Positions 35,670 through 44,837 of a stretch of 64,000 nt of DNA are shown piece by piece. Under the pieces are notes generated by a model that searched no databases, was not told where the DNA came from, and saw only the letters and a list, made by a program, of their open reading frames with translations. The first letter of the stretch is position 1. The number at the start of each line of letters is the position of its first letter. This stretch comes from Streptomyces aureocirculatus (GTDB lineage: Bacteria; Actinomycetota; Actinomycetes; Streptomycetales; Streptomycetaceae): contig NZ_JOAP01000029.1 in NCBI RefSeq assembly GCF_000720475.1, forward strand, positions 1 through 64,000. Direction: 5' to 3'. A program made the translations under genes and the position numbers.

Positions 35670-36248
35670 ATGGTCAGGATGAGCGCAGAGGAGAGGCGTG
35701 AGAGCGTCATCCGCGCGGCGATGAGCGAGTTCGCCCGCGGTGGGTACTACGGGACGTCGACCGAGGCGATCGCCAAGCGCGTCGGAGTCTCGCAGCCCTA
35801 TCTCTTCCGGCTCTTCCCCAGCAAGAAGGCGATCTTCCTGGCGGCGTCGGCGCGCTGCCTGGAGGACACCCGCAAGGTCTTCGAGAAGGCGAGTGAAGGG
35901 CTGGAGGGCGAAGCGGCCCTGCACGCCATGGCCACCGCGTACTCGCGGCTCATCGCGGACGACCCCGACAAGCTCCAGATGCAGCTCCAGACGTATGTCG
36001 CCGTGGCGGCCGCCGAGGCCGTCGGGGACCACGAGTTCGGCGAGATGGTGCGCGCCGGATGGCTGGAGATCTGGGAGGCCGCGCATCTGCCGCTCGGGGC
36101 CGACGCGAGGGAGACGACGACCTTCATGGCGTTCGGAATGCTGATCAACGTCCTGGCGGCCATGGGGTACCCCGCCGAGCACCGGGTCTGGGAGGGGCTG
36201 CAATTGCCCGCCCGGCCTCCGGAGGGGCCCGAGCCGACGCGGGCGTGA
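35670..36248 (+). CDS. TetR-family transcriptional repressor
   Basis: A 192-residue TetR. The N-terminal HTH reads ERRESVIRAAMSEFARGGYY then TSTEAIAKRVGVSQPYLFRLFPSKKAIFLA. The C-terminal ligand domain spans about 65-185. It likely represses itself and the MFS exporter at 36364 through the twin GTTAGT-N8-ACTAAC operators. ATG 35670 has no RBS and may be leaderless; ATG 35679 is an alternative. Confidence 0.9.
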   Translation: MVRMSAEERRESVIRAAMSEFARGGYYGTSTEAIAKRVGVSQPYLFRLFPSKKAIFLAASARCLEDTRKVFEKASEGLEGEAALHAMATAYSRLIADDPDKLQMQLQTYVAVAAAEAVGDHEFGEMVRAGWLEIWEAAHLPLGADARETTTFMAFGMLINVLAAMGYPAEHRVWEGLQLPARPPEGPEPTRA

Positions 36249-36318
36249 GTGCGGCACCGGCCGTATGGGCGGTGTCGGGCGCAAGGGCGGTGTCGGGCAG
36301 TTCGGCATGCCCAAGAAA

Positions 36319-36338
36319 GTTAGTCATCAATTACTAAC
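36319..36338. promoter_or_regulatory. TetR operator 2 (upstream of MFS gene)
   Basis: GTTAGT-N8-ACTAAC, the same arms and spacing as operator 1, 26 nt before the MFS start codon. Confidence 0.8.
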
Positions 36339-36363
36339 CTGACAGTCAGTCTCTGGGGGAGCG

Positions 36364-37794
36364 ATGTCACAACAAGCAGCACACCGCGGGGGAGTCGTCT
36401 GGGCCCTCGTCATCACCAGCGTCGCCGGTTTCATGGCGGCCCTCGACAACCTGGTCGTCACCACCGCGCTGCCCGCCATCCGCGAGGACCTGGGCGGTGG
36501 CCTGGAGGACCTGGAATGGACGGTGAGCGCCTACACCCTCACCTTCGCCGTACTGCTGATGTTCGGCGCGGCCCTCGGGGACAGGTTCGGACGGCGCAAG
36601 CTCTTCGGCGTCGGCCTTGCGATCTTCACCGTCTCCTCCGCCGCGGCGGCTCTCGCGCCCGGCATCGAGGAGCTGATCGCCGCCCGCGCGGCCCAGGGTG
36701 TCGGCGCCGCGATCATGATGCCGCTCACCCTGACCCTGCTCACCGCCGCCGTACCGGCCGACAAGCGCGGAATGGCGTACGGGATCTGGGGTGCCGTCAA
36801 CGGCCTCGCCGTCGCCAGCGGGCCGCTCATCGGCGGCGCGCTCACCGAACACGTCTCCTGGCAGTGGATCTTCTGGCTGAACGTCCCGCTGGGCCTCGCC
36901 CTGCTGCCGCTCGCCCGGATACGTCTCAACGAGTCGTACGGCACGGGCGCCCGGCTCGACAGCACCGGCACGCTCCTCGCCAGCGGCGGTCTGTTCGGCA
37001 TCGTCTACGCGCTGATCCGCGGCAACATCGACGGCTGGTCCAGCGCCCCCGTCCTCACCGGCCTGATCGCGGGCGGCGCGCTGCTCGTCGGCTTCGTGCT
37101 CCACGGCGTCCGCGGCAAGAACCCGATGCTCCCGATGCGGCTCTTCCGGAACCGGGCGTTCTCAGCGATCAACGCGGCCAGTCTGCTGATGTTCGCCGGG
37201 ATGTTCGGCTCGATCTTCCTGCTCAGCCAGTTCCTGCAAGGGGTGCTCGGCTACTCGCCGACCGAGGCGGGGCTGCGCATGCTCCCGTGGACCGGGATGC
37301 CGATGATCGTCGCGCCGATCGCGGGCTACCTCTCCGACCGCGTCGGCAGCCGTCCGGTCGTCACCGTGGGGCTCGCGCTCCAGGCCGTGGGGCTCGGCTG
37401 GTTCGCGGTCGTCCTGTCGCCCGACGTGTCGTACGCCGCTCAGTTGCCCGCCCTGATCCTCAGCGGGATCGGTATGGCCCTGTACTTCGCGCCCGCCGCC
37501 AGCCTCGTCATGGCCAGCGTCCGGCCCGCCGAGCAGGGCATCGCATCCGGCGCCAACAACGCGCTGCGCGAGGTGGGCGGGGCGCTCGGCATCGCCGTCC
37601 TGGCCTCGGTCTTCTCCGCGCAGGGCGGGTACGGGTCGCCGCGGGCGTTCGTGGACGGGCTCGTGCCCGCGCTGTGGGTCGGCGCGGGGGTCGTCGGCCT
37701 GGCGGCCGTTGCTGCCTCGCTTCTGCCTGGGCGGGGCGCCGGTGGCCCGGTCGTCGAAGCCTCGGCCGAGGAGCGGGTGGCTGTCTCCGTGTGA
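36364..37794 (+). CDS. MFS multidrug efflux transporter, DHA2 (14-TM) family
   Basis: A 476-residue exporter. Helix 1 carries the DHA2 motif (AALDNLVVTTALPAIREDLG), loop 2-3 is GAALGDRFGRRKLFG (motif A), and GVGAAIMMPLTLTL and NGLAVASGPLIGGAL (motif C) follow. Substrate unknown. It is co-directional with the TetR gene and shares its operator, forming a classic repressor/pump pair. GGGGGAG lies 3 nt before ATG 36364. Confidence 0.9.
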   Translation: MSQQAAHRGGVVWALVITSVAGFMAALDNLVVTTALPAIREDLGGGLEDLEWTVSAYTLTFAVLLMFGAALGDRFGRRKLFGVGLAIFTVSSAAAALAPGIEELIAARAAQGVGAAIMMPLTLTLLTAAVPADKRGMAYGIWGAVNGLAVASGPLIGGALTEHVSWQWIFWLNVPLGLALLPLARIRLNESYGTGARLDSTGTLLASGGLFGIVYALIRGNIDGWSSAPVLTGLIAGGALLVGFVLHGVRGKNPMLPMRLFRNRAFSAINAASLLMFAGMFGSIFLLSQFLQGVLGYSPTEAGLRMLPWTGMPMIVAPIAGYLSDRVGSRPVVTVGLALQAVGLGWFAVVLSPDVSYAAQLPALILSGIGMALYFAPAASLVMASVRPAEQGIASGANNALREVGGALGIAVLASVFSAQGGYGSPRAFVDGLVPALWVGAGVVGLAAVAASLLPGRGAGGPVVEASAEERVAVSV

Positions 37795-37857
37795 CGGGGG
37801 GTGACGGGGGTTCCTATGGGGGCTGCGCCCCCTTTCCCCCGCCTTTCGGCCCTTCGG

Positions 37858-37882
37858 GCCTCGTCCTCAAGCGCCGGACGGG
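37858..37882 (-). repeat. dispersed Streptomyces intergenic repeat, copy 2
   Basis: Reverse complement of the 25-nt element at 12526-12550, identical over 25 nt. A GGGGGCTGCGCCCCC hairpin lies at 37818-37832. Downstream, CTCGTCCGGCGCTTGACG recurs at 30-bp spacing (37892-37942). The whole 37795-37990 gap is this repeat plus the murB promoter. Confidence 0.85.
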
Positions 37883-37977
37883 CTGATTACAGCTCGTCCG
37901 GCGCTTGACGGGCTGGTTCCGGCTCGTCCGGCGCTTGACGTGCTGCTGGTGGGCCCGGGTGCTGTCCGCCCGGCCCG

Positions 37978-37983
37978 TACCCT
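37978..37983 (+). promoter_or_regulatory. murB -10 box, probably leaderless mRNA
   Basis: TACCCT lies 7 nt before GTG 37991, so the transcript would begin at or next to the start codon. There is no Shine-Dalgarno. Confidence 0.45.
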
Positions 37984-37990
37984 TGTGCGT

Positions 37991-39046
37991 GTGCAGGTAC
38001 TCCAAGACGCCCCCCTCGCCCCGCTGACCACCTTCCGGCTCGGTGGGCCCGCGACCCGCCTGGTCACCGCGACCACCGACGCCGAGGTGATCGCCGCGGT
38101 CCGCGACGCCGACGACACCGGCACCCCGCTGCTGATCATCGGCGGCGGGTCGAACCTGGTCATCGGGGACAAGGGATTCGACGGCACCGCGCTGCGCATC
38201 GCCACCACCGGCTTCGTGCTCGACGGCACGGAGCTGGAGCTCGCGGCCGGTGAGGTGTGGACGGACGCCGTGGCGCGGACCGTCGATGCGGGGCTCGCGG
38301 GCATCGAGTGCCTGGCCGGGATCCCGGGCTCCGCGGGCGCGACGCCCATCCAGAACGTGGGCGCCTACGGCCAGGAGGTCTCCTCGACGATCACCGAGGT
38401 GGTCGCGTATGACCGGAAGGCCGGAGAGACGGTCACGATTTTGAACGCCGAGTGCGACTTCTCGTACCGTCACAGTCGTTTCAAGGCCGATCCCGAGCGG
38501 TTCGTGGTCCTGAGGGTGCGGTTCCTGCTGGAGGACGCGGGCGGGATGAGTGCCCCCATCGCCTACCCGGAGACCGCGCGCACGCTCGGCGTCGAGGCCG
38601 GTGAGCGGGTGCCCGCCGCCGCGGCCAGGGAGACCGTCCTGAAGCTGCGTGCGGGCAAGGGCATGGTGCTCGACCCCGAGGACCACGACAGTTGGTCGGC
38701 GGGGTCGTTCTTCACCAACCCGATCCTCACGGCCGAGGAGTTCGCCGCCTTCCACGCGCGCGTGGCGGAGCGGCTCGGCCCGGACGCCGCCCCGCCCGCG
38801 TTCCCCGCGGGCGACGGCCGCGTGAAGACCTCCGCGGCCTGGCTCATCGACAAGGCGGGCTTCACCAAGGGCTACGGCCAGGGCCCGGCCCGTATCTCCA
38901 CCAAGCACACGCTGGCCCTGACCAACCGCGGCGGCGCCACCACCGAGGACCTGCTCGCCCTGGCCCGCGAGGTCGTCGCGGGCGTGCGGGAGGCCTTCGG
39001 CGTCACGCTGGTCAACGAGCCGGTGACGGTGGGCGTCAGCCTCTAG
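37991..39046 (+). CDS. murB: UDP-N-acetylenolpyruvoylglucosamine reductase
   Basis: A 351-residue FAD enzyme of peptidoglycan synthesis, reducing UDP-GlcNAc-enolpyruvate to UDP-MurNAc with NADPH. FAD-binding motifs are GGGSNLVIGDKGFDG and ECLAGIPGSAGATPIQNVGAYGQEV. The proton-donor Ser is in AGSFFTNPIL, and the C-terminus has SAAWLIDKAGFTKGY. It is the long (type I) MurB. GTG 37991 (MQVLQDAPLAPLTTFRLGG) fits family starts; GTG 37985 adds two residues. It is convergent with the adenosine deaminase gene. Confidence 0.95.
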   Translation: MQVLQDAPLAPLTTFRLGGPATRLVTATTDAEVIAAVRDADDTGTPLLIIGGGSNLVIGDKGFDGTALRIATTGFVLDGTELELAAGEVWTDAVARTVDAGLAGIECLAGIPGSAGATPIQNVGAYGQEVSSTITEVVAYDRKAGETVTILNAECDFSYRHSRFKADPERFVVLRVRFLLEDAGGMSAPIAYPETARTLGVEAGERVPAAAARETVLKLRAGKGMVLDPEDHDSWSAGSFFTNPILTAEEFAAFHARVAERLGPDAAPPAFPAGDGRVKTSAAWLIDKAGFTKGYGQGPARISTKHTLALTNRGGATTEDLLALAREVVAGVREAFGVTLVNEPVTVGVSL

Positions 39047-39115
39047 AGCCTCCGTGCCGGGCCGTGCCCGGGCCGTGCCGGGCCGGTAGGGCGGGGCTCA
39101 CCGGCGCGTGCCCGC

Positions 39116-40138
39116 TCAGGTGGCGGCCAGCCACTGGTCCACGCCCGCGAGCAGCTTCTCCCGCACATCGGTGGGCGCCGCCGAAGCGCGTACCGACTGC
39201 CGTGCGAGCTCGGCGAGCTCGAAGTCGTCGAAGCCGTGGTCGTGCCGCGCGATCTCGTACTGCGCGGCCAGGCGCGAACCGAAGAGCAGCGGGTCGTCGG
39301 CGCCGAGCGCCATCGGCACCCCGGCGTCGTACAGCGTCCGCAGGGGCACGTCCTCGGGCTTCTCGTAGACGCCGAGCGCCACGTTGGACGCCGGACACAC
39401 CTCGCACGTCACACCCCGCTCCGCGAGCTGCTTGAGCAGCCGCGGGTCCTCTGCCGCCCGCACCCCGTGACCGATGCGCCGGGCGTGCAGGTCGTCGAGG
39501 CAGTCCCGCACCGAAGCGGGCCCGGTCAGCTCACCGCCGTGCGGGGCAGCGAGCAGGCCGCCCTCCCGCGCGATGGCGAAGGCGCGGTCGAAGTCCCGCG
39601 CCATGCCGCGCCGTTCGTCGTTGGAGAGCCCGAAGCCGACGACCCCGCGGTCGGCGTAGCGCACCGCGAGTCTGGCCAGCGTGCGCGCGTCCAGGGGGTG
39701 CTTCATGCGGTTCGCCGCGACCAGGACGCGCATCCCGAGGCCGGTCTCCCGCGAGGCGGTGTCCACGGCGTCCAGGATGATCTCCATGGCCGGGATGAGG
39801 CCCCCGAGCCGGGGCGCGTACGACGTCGGGTCGACCTGGATCTCCAGCCACCCCGAGCCGTCCCTGATGTCCTCCTCGGCCGCTTCCCGCACCAGACGCT
39901 GGATGTCCTCGGGCTCCCGCAGACAGGACCGTGCCATGTCGTAGAGCCGTTGGAAGCGGAACCAGCCCCGCTCGTCGGTGGCGCGCAGCTTCGGCGGCGT
40001 AGCGCCCGTCAGCGCCTCCGGCAGGTGGACCCCGTGCTTGTCGGCGAGCTCAAGCAGCGTCGAGGGCCGCATCGACCCGGTGAAGTGCAGGTGCAGATGG
40101 GCCTTCGGCAGCTCTCTTACGTCTCGTACACGCTCCAT
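39116..40138 (-). CDS. add: adenosine deaminase
   Basis: A 340-residue amidohydrolase converting adenosine to inosine. Zinc and catalytic motifs are complete: HLH in KAHLHLHFTGSM, HGGE in LAAPHGGELTG, RIGHG, CPASNVALGVYE and ADDP in MALGADDPLLFG. HLHLHFTGS replaces the usual HLHLDG, as in the actinobacterial branch. ATG 40138 (MERVRDVRELPKAH) is the conserved start. Confidence 0.93.
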   Translation of the reverse strand: MERVRDVRELPKAHLHLHFTGSMRPSTLLELADKHGVHLPEALTGATPPKLRATDERGWFRFQRLYDMARSCLREPEDIQRLVREAAEEDIRDGSGWLEIQVDPTSYAPRLGGLIPAMEIILDAVDTASRETGLGMRVLVAANRMKHPLDARTLARLAVRYADRGVVGFGLSNDERRGMARDFDRAFAIAREGGLLAAPHGGELTGPASVRDCLDDLHARRIGHGVRAAEDPRLLKQLAERGVTCEVCPASNVALGVYEKPEDVPLRTLYDAGVPMALGADDPLLFGSRLAAQYEIARHDHGFDDFELAELARQSVRASAAPTDVREKLLAGVDQWLAAT

Positions 40139-40223
40139 TCCAGGATCTTGCCGTACGGACGGGCCGTCCCGGTAGCCGCTTCTCCCCAAGAGGTCCTTGA
40201 AGGGGTACGTCCCCGAACGGACA

Positions 40224-40257
40224 AACGGGCACCTACGGAAAACCGTAGGTGCCCGTT
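40224..40257. terminator. terminator after the aminotransferase gene
   Basis: Perfect 15-bp stem AACGGGCACCTACGG / CCGTAGGTGCCCGTT with loop AAAA. It serves the leftward aminotransferase. Confidence 0.88.
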
Positions 40258-40283
40258 CACGCGCGCGTGGAGCGCGGAAAACC

Positions 40284-40351
40284 AGCCGTGCGTCAGTCGC
40301 GGGCCTCGGCCAGCAGCAGCCGTGCGTCAGTCGCGGGCCTCGGCCAGCAGC
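40284..40351. repeat. 34-bp perfect tandem duplication spanning the aminotransferase stop
   Basis: Two identical 34-bp copies (40284-40317 and 40318-40351) of the gene's last codons and stop. The second copy (plus-strand order) contains the working TGA; the first leaves a fossil of the C-terminus downstream of it. Confidence 0.9.
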
Positions 40352-41553
40352 TTCTGGATGCGCGAGACGCCCTCGACCAGGTCCTCGTCACCGAGTGCGT
40401 ACGAGAGCCGCAGATAGCCCGGGGTGCCGAAGGCCTCGCCCGGGACCACCGCGACCTCGGCCTCCTCCAGGATGAGCGCGGCGAGCTCGACGGTGTTCTG
40501 CGGACGCTTGCCGCGGATCTCCTTGCCGACGAGGGCCTTCACCGAGGGGTAGGCGTAGAACGCGCCCTCGGGCTCCGGGCACAGGACGCCGTCGATCTCG
40601 TTCAGCATCCGTACGATCGTGCGCCGGCGCCGGTCGAAGGCCGCACGCATCGCGTCGACGGCCGTCAGGTCGCCGGAGACGGCGGCGACGGCGGCGGCCT
40701 GGGCGACGTTGGAGACGTTCGACGTGGCGTGCGACTGGAGGTTCGTCGCGGCCTTCACCACGTCCTTCGGGCCGATGATCCACCCGACCCGCCAGCCGGT
40801 CATGGCGTATGTCTTCGCGACGCCGTTGACCACGACGCACTTGTCGCGGAGCTCGGGCAGCAGGGCGGGCAGCGACGTGAACTCGGCGTCTCCGTAGACG
40901 AGGTGTTCATAGATCTCGTCCGTCATGACCCACAGGCCGTGCTCCAGGGCCCAGCGGCCGATGGCCTCCGCGTCCGCACGGCTGTAGACGGCGCCGGTCG
41001 GGTTGGACGGCGACACGAAGAGGACGACCTTGGTCTTCTCCGTGCGCGCGGCCTCGAGCTGCTCCACGGAGACGCGGTAGCCGGTGGTCTCGTCGGCGAC
41101 GACCTCGACAGGGACACCGCCGGCGAGGCGGATCGACTCGGGGTACGTCGTCCAGTAAGGCGCCGGGACGATGACCTCGTCGCCCGGGTCGAGGATCGCG
41201 GCGAAGGCCTCGTAGATGGCCTGCTTGCCGCCGTTGGTCACCAGGATCTCGGAGACCTCGGGCTCGTACCCGGAGTCGCGCAGCGTCTTCGCGGCGATCG
41301 CGGCCTTCAGCTCGGGCAGGCCGCCCGCGGGCGTGTAGCGGTGGAACTTCGGGTTCTTGCAGGCCTCGACGGCGGCCTCGACGATGTAGTCCGGGGTCGG
41401 GAAGTCCGGCTCGCCCGCGCCGAAACCGATCACCGGGCGCCCGGCGGCCTTGAGGGCCTTGGCCTTGGCGTCGACGGCGAGGGTCGCGGACTCGGAGATC
41501 GCGCCGACTCGGGCGGAGACCCGGCGCTCGGTGGGAGGGGTGACAGCGCTCAT
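40327..41553 (-). CDS. aspC: aspartate-type aminotransferase (class I/II, PLP)
   Basis: A 408-residue fold-type I aminotransferase. PLP Lys is in [18 protein letters not shown], and [21 protein letters not shown] and [15 protein letters not shown] are typical of subgroup I-gamma aspartate transaminases. It probably transfers amino groups between aspartate and 2-oxoglutarate; other substrates are possible. ATG 41553 is the conserved start ([20 protein letters not shown]). The stop lies in a duplicated 34-bp segment. Confidence 0.9.
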   Translation of the reverse strand: MSAVTPPTERRVSARVGAISESATLAVDAKAKALKAAGRPVIGFGAGEPDFPTPDYIVEAAVEACKNPKFHRYTPAGGLPELKAAIAAKTLRDSGYEPEVSEILVTNGGKQAIYEAFAAILDPGDEVIVPAPYWTTYPESIRLAGGVPVEVVADETTGYRVSVEQLEAARTEKTKVVLFVSPSNPTGAVYSRADAEAIGRWALEHGLWVMTDEIYEHLVYGDAEFTSLPALLPELRDKCVVVNGVAKTYAMTGWRVGWIIGPKDVVKAATNLQSHATSNVSNVAQAAAVAAVSGDLTAVDAMRAAFDRRRRTIVRMLNEIDGVLCPEPEGAFYAYPSVKALVGKEIRGKRPQNTVELAALILEEAEVAVVPGEAFGTPGYLRLSYALGDEDLVEGVSRIQKLLAEARD

Positions 41554-41643
41554 GCGCCCATCGTTCCAGACCCCGGGCGCCCCCGGCACACGGGTTTGCA
41601 GGACCGCGGGACCGAGCACTGATCATCTTGGGGCCCCATCCTG

Positions 41644-41673
41644 TTCGACGGGGCGCCCAGGACCACGTACACT
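41644..41673 (+). promoter_or_regulatory. promoter of the tRNA-Trp/secE/nusG unit
   Basis: TTCGAC (41644-41649), 18-nt spacer, TACACT (41668-41673), about 84 nt upstream of tRNA-Trp. Confidence 0.6.
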
Positions 41674-41756
41674 CACTCGTCGTTGGCCCTCAACGGCCGC
41701 TCCTGCCAAACGCACTCGGTGCACATGGTCGGATGCTGTAGGTTGGGGGAAATCAA

Positions 41757-41829
41757 AGGGTCGTAGCTCAATTGGTAGAGCACTGGTCTCCAAAACCAGC
41801 GGTTGGGGGTTCAAGTCCCTCCGGCCCTG
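41757..41829 (+). tRNA. tRNA-Trp (CCA)
   Basis: A 73-nt cloverleaf. The acceptor AGGGTCG pairs with CGGCCCT, the anticodon CCA lies in TCTCCAAAACC, and the T-loop is GGTTCAAGTCC. Discriminator G. It is located 106 bp before secE, as in other actinobacteria. Confidence 0.97.
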
Positions 41830-41935
41830 CTACACACACCTTCGCCAGGATGTGTGCGCATGTACGTACTGCAATGCACCGCCGTGCGGCTCAACCGGGC
41901 GCGGCACGGCCACGACCCGGAATCAGGTGAGACGA

Positions 41936-42223
41936 GTGACGGACGCCGTGGGCTCCATCGACATGCCTGATGCCCAGGACGAGGCGCCGGACTCCAAGAA
42001 GAAGGCGCGCAAGGGCGGTAAGCGCGGCAAGAAGGGCCCTCTGGGCCGACTGGCACTGTTCTACCGCCAGATTGTCGCCGAGCTCCGCAAGGTCGTCTGG
42101 CCGACGCGCAGCCAGCTCACGACGTACACCACGGTCGTGATCATCTTCGTAGTCATCATGATTGGTCTCGTGACCGTGATTGACTATGGGTTCAGCAACC
42201 TCATCAAGTACATCTTCGGCTGA
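41936..42223 (+). CDS. secE: preprotein translocase subunit SecE
   Basis: A 95-residue SecE with a basic, disordered N-terminus ([15 protein letters not shown]) and a single C-terminal transmembrane helix preceded by the conserved amphipathic segment [20 protein letters not shown]. It clamps SecY in the translocon. GTG 41936 follows AGGTGAG. An internal GTG at 41948 is possible. Confidence 0.95.
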   Translation: MTDAVGSIDMPDAQDEAPDSKKKARKGGKRGKKGPLGRLALFYRQIVAELRKVVWPTRSQLTTYTTVVIIFVVIMIGLVTVIDYGFSNLIKYIFG

Positions 42224-42228
42224 GCCGA

Positions 42229-42262
42229 GAGCGAAGGGCGCCGCACCCGGCGCCCCTTTCGC
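42229..42262 (+). terminator. hairpin between secE and nusG
   Basis: GCGAAGGGCGCCG / GGCGCCCCTTTCGC stem directly after the secE stop. It is probably a partial terminator or mRNA stabiliser, since nusG starts only 38 nt later. Confidence 0.55.
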
Positions 42263-42299
42263 GTGTTCCACCCCTTGTATCCAGGAAGAAGCAGCCACC

Positions 42300-43277
42300 G
42301 TGTCTGACCCGAACCTGAACGACGCCGTTGAGCCTCGCGCGGAAAACGCGGAGTCCGTGGAGGATCAGCTCGACATCGTCGAGGCGGCGGACGCCGAGGA
42401 GCCGGACCAGGCCGAGGCTGCGGACGCCGCCGCGGGCGAGCCCGCCGAGGAGGCGGCTCTGCACGTGGAGTCCGACGAGGAGGCCGCCGCCGGTGGCGCC
42501 CCGGTCGCCGAGACCGACGAGGACGCCGAAGCGGCCGACGCCGTCGAAGCAGCCGACGCCGTCGAAGCAGCCGAGGACATCGAAGCAGCCGAGGACGCCG
42601 ACGCCGTCGAAGCAGCCGAGGACGCCGAGGACGAGGCCCCCGCCGAGGAGGCCGAGCCCGTCGACCCGGTCGCGGCCCTGCGTGACGAGCTGCGCGGCCT
42701 GCCCGGTGAGTGGTACGTCATCCACACGTACGCCGGTTACGAGAACCGCGTGAAGACCAACCTCGAGCAGCGCGCCGTCTCGCTGAACGTCGAGGACTTC
42801 ATCTTCCAGGCCGAGGTGCCGCAGGAAGAGGTCGCGCAGATCAAGAACGGCGAGCGCAAGACCATCCGCCAGAACAAGCTCCCCGGCTATGTCCTCGTGC
42901 GCATGGACCTGACGAACGAGTCCTGGGGCGTCGTCCGCAACACCCCGGGCGTCACCGGCTTCGTGGGCAACGCCTACGACCCGTACCCGCTGACCCTGGA
43001 CGAGATCGTCAAGATGCTCGCCCCGGAGGCCGAGGAGAAGGCCGCCCGCGAGGCCGCCGAGGCCGAGGGCAAGCCGGCTCCGGCCCGCAAGGTCGAGGTC
43101 CAGGTCCTGGACTTCGAGGTGGGCGACTCGGTCACCGTCACCGACGGCCCGTTCGCCACGCTGCAGGCGACGATCAACGAGATCAACGCCGACTCGAAGA
43201 AGGTCAAGGGCCTGGTCGAGATCTTCGGCCGCGAGACCCCGGTCGAGCTGAGCTTCGACCAGATCCAGAAGAACTGA
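42300..43277 (+). CDS. nusG: transcription termination/antitermination factor NusG with acidic N-terminal tail
   Basis: A 325-residue NusG. The NGN domain begins near residue 135 ([20 protein letters not shown]) and the KOW domain is C-terminal ([46 protein letters not shown]). The first ~130 residues are an acidic Ala/Glu/Asp tail with repeats ([21 protein letters not shown]), far longer than E. coli NusG (181 residues). A long acidic extension is typical of actinobacteria, but this repeat is prone to length change. GTG 42300 with AGGAAG upstream. Confidence 0.93.
   Translation: MSDPNLNDAVEPRAENAESVEDQLDIVEAADAEEPDQAEAADAAAGEPAEEAALHVESDEEAAAGGAPVAETDEDAEAADAVEAADAVEAAEDIEAAEDADAVEAAEDAEDEAPAEEAEPVDPVAALRDELRGLPGEWYVIHTYAGYENRVKTNLEQRAVSLNVEDFIFQAEVPQEEVAQIKNGERKTIRQNKLPGYVLVRMDLTNESWGVVRNTPGVTGFVGNAYDPYPLTLDEIVKMLAPEAEEKAAREAAEAEGKPAPARKVEVQVLDFEVGDSVTVTDGPFATLQATINEINADSKKVKGLVEIFGRETPVELSFDQIQKN
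42540..42635 (+). repeat. tandem repeat in the NusG acidic tail
   Basis: Repeats of GCCGTCGAAGCAGCCGA (18-21 bp units) encode (AVEAAD/E)n. Confidence 0.8.
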
Positions 43278-43298
43278 TGTAGCGCATTCTTTGGCCAG

Positions 43299-43334
43299 AG
43301 CCCCTGAGCAGCGGGAAACCGCAGCTCAGGGGCT
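43299..43334 (+). terminator. terminator after nusG
   Basis: AGCCCCTGAG / CTCAGGGGCT stem with an inner GCGG-GAAA-CCGC tip, followed by TTGT. Confidence 0.85.
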
Positions 43335-43576
43335 TTGTCGTGGGCAGGCCCAGTGGTTGTGTCGGTGAACGTGCCCGTGAATGTGCCCGTGATGTGTTCT
43401 GCGCCACAACCATCCGGGGCTCCGGGCTGTCTCACCTGTAGACGGAAACGCCCGATCCCTTATTTCACACCACTTCAGCCCGCTTATGGAGATCTCTGTC
43501 GCCATGCGTGGCGATTTGTGGTGCTCTGCGGCGGTACGGGGCGGGCGCACTCACCAATGAGCAAGGGGGACCACTG

Positions 43577-44104
43577 ATGCGTGCCCGTAAAACCGCGATA
43601 GCTGCCTCTGCCTGCGCCTTCGTCCTGTTCGGGGCCGGCTCCGCCCTGGCGGGAACCGGCCCCGCGCCCGCGCCCGACGCCAGAAGGGCGGCACCCCAGT
43701 CGACCGCCCCCTCGGCCGAGGGCAACCCGAAGAGCGTCAGGGCCCAGGCGGCGGGGGTCTGTTCCGACGCCTACCAGATCGGGGCCACGGCCTACATCGA
43801 CCGGGCCGGTGCCCACGCCGCGTCGGTGAAGCAGTTCTACTCGCCGACGTGCAAGACGAACTACGGCTACGTCTGGGTGTGGAAGAGCTTCCGCGACAAG
43901 GTCAAGGACTACGACGTCAGCACCGGCGTGTACAGCTTCGCGCGGGACGAGATCGTCGGCCAGGACTGGTGGAACCAGACCAACGGCCAGGAGTTCTGGT
44001 CACTGCCCGCCAAGACGGCGGCCGAGTGCACCTCGGCCATCGGCCGGCTCCGTGCGCCCGGTGACGCGCTCACGGGCCAGGCGATGACGTCCAAGCGCTG
44101 CTGA
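43577..44104 (+). CDS. small secreted protein (DUF2690-like)
   Basis: A 175-residue exported protein. The signal peptide (about 1-25, cleavage near GSALA-GTG) is followed by a disordered Pro/Ala segment and a compact Cys-containing domain. That domain contains VCSDAYQIGATAYID, SVKQFYSPTCKTNYGYVWVW and a second cysteine pair near the end. The YSPTC-type motif resembles DUF2690 of actinomycete secreted proteins; this is a resemblance, not proof. Function unknown. It lies between nusG and rplK, an uncommon slot for a secreted gene. ATG 43577 follows AAGGGGGA. Confidence 0.75.
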   Translation: MRARKTAIAASACAFVLFGAGSALAGTGPAPAPDARRAAPQSTAPSAEGNPKSVRAQAAGVCSDAYQIGATAYIDRAGAHAASVKQFYSPTCKTNYGYVWVWKSFRDKVKDYDVSTGVYSFARDEIVGQDWWNQTNGQEFWSLPAKTAAECTSAIGRLRAPGDALTGQAMTSKRC

Positions 44105-44122
44105 CGGCGGCCTCCGGAAGGC

Positions 44123-44155
44123 GCGGGCCCCGGTCCTTGGGAGGCCGGGGCCCGC
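44123..44155 (+). terminator. terminator after secreted-protein gene
   Basis: GCGGGCCCCGG / CCGGGGCCCGC stem with an 11-nt loop. Confidence 0.8.
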
Positions 44156-44174
44156 GGCCTGTGCAGTTATCGGT

Positions 44175-44203
44175 TTGGGCCCCGCCGAGATACCCGTTAT
44201 CGT
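44175..44203 (+). promoter_or_regulatory. rplK promoter
   Basis: TTGGGC (44175-44180), 17-nt spacer, TATCGT (44198-44203), about 90 nt before the rplK start. Confidence 0.65.
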
Positions 44204-44298
44204 AGTGCGGTATGCCTCCATCCGAATGATCGCGACTATCGACGACGATCATCGTCACGGATGGGGCTCAACACTCTCACTAGGACCCGGAGAGAGCT

Positions 44299-44733
44299 AT
44301 GCCTCCCAAGAAGAAGAAGGTCACGGGGCTTATCAAGCTCCAGATCCAGGCCGGCGCAGCCAACCCGGCCCCGCCGGTCGGCCCCGCGCTGGGCCAGCAC
44401 GGCGTGAACATCATGGAGTTCTGCAAGGCGTACAACGCCGCGACCGAGTCGCAGCGTGGCTGGGTGATCCCGGTGGAGATCACGGTCTACGAGGACCGTT
44501 CCTTCACCTTCATCACCAAGACGCCGCCGGCCGCCAAGATGATCCTCAAGGCCGCGGGCGTGGAGAAGGGCTCCGGCGAGCCGCACAAGACCAAGGTCGC
44601 CAAGATCACCGAGGCGCAGGTCCGCGAGATCGCCACCACCAAGATGCCCGACCTCAACGCGAACGACCTGGACGCCGCGTCGAAGATCATCGCCGGCACC
44701 GCCCGTTCCATGGGCATCACGGTCGAGGGCTGA
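44299..44733 (+). CDS. rplK: 50S ribosomal protein L11 (uL11)
   Basis: A 144-residue uL11 of the GTPase-associated centre and target site for thiostrepton-type drugs. The N-terminal Pro-rich helix ([20 protein letters not shown]) and the C-terminal rRNA-binding domain ([22 protein letters not shown]) are complete. ATG 44299 with GGAGAG upstream. First gene of the rplK-rplA unit. Confidence 0.97.
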
Positions 44734-44837
44734 TCCCAGCTCCCGACGGAGCCGCGCAGTCGGCACCGTGACCTGAAGTGGCAGGGCCAGGCGCTGGTCC
44801 GGACCACGAACTCCAAACCTGAACCTCAGGAGTAGAA

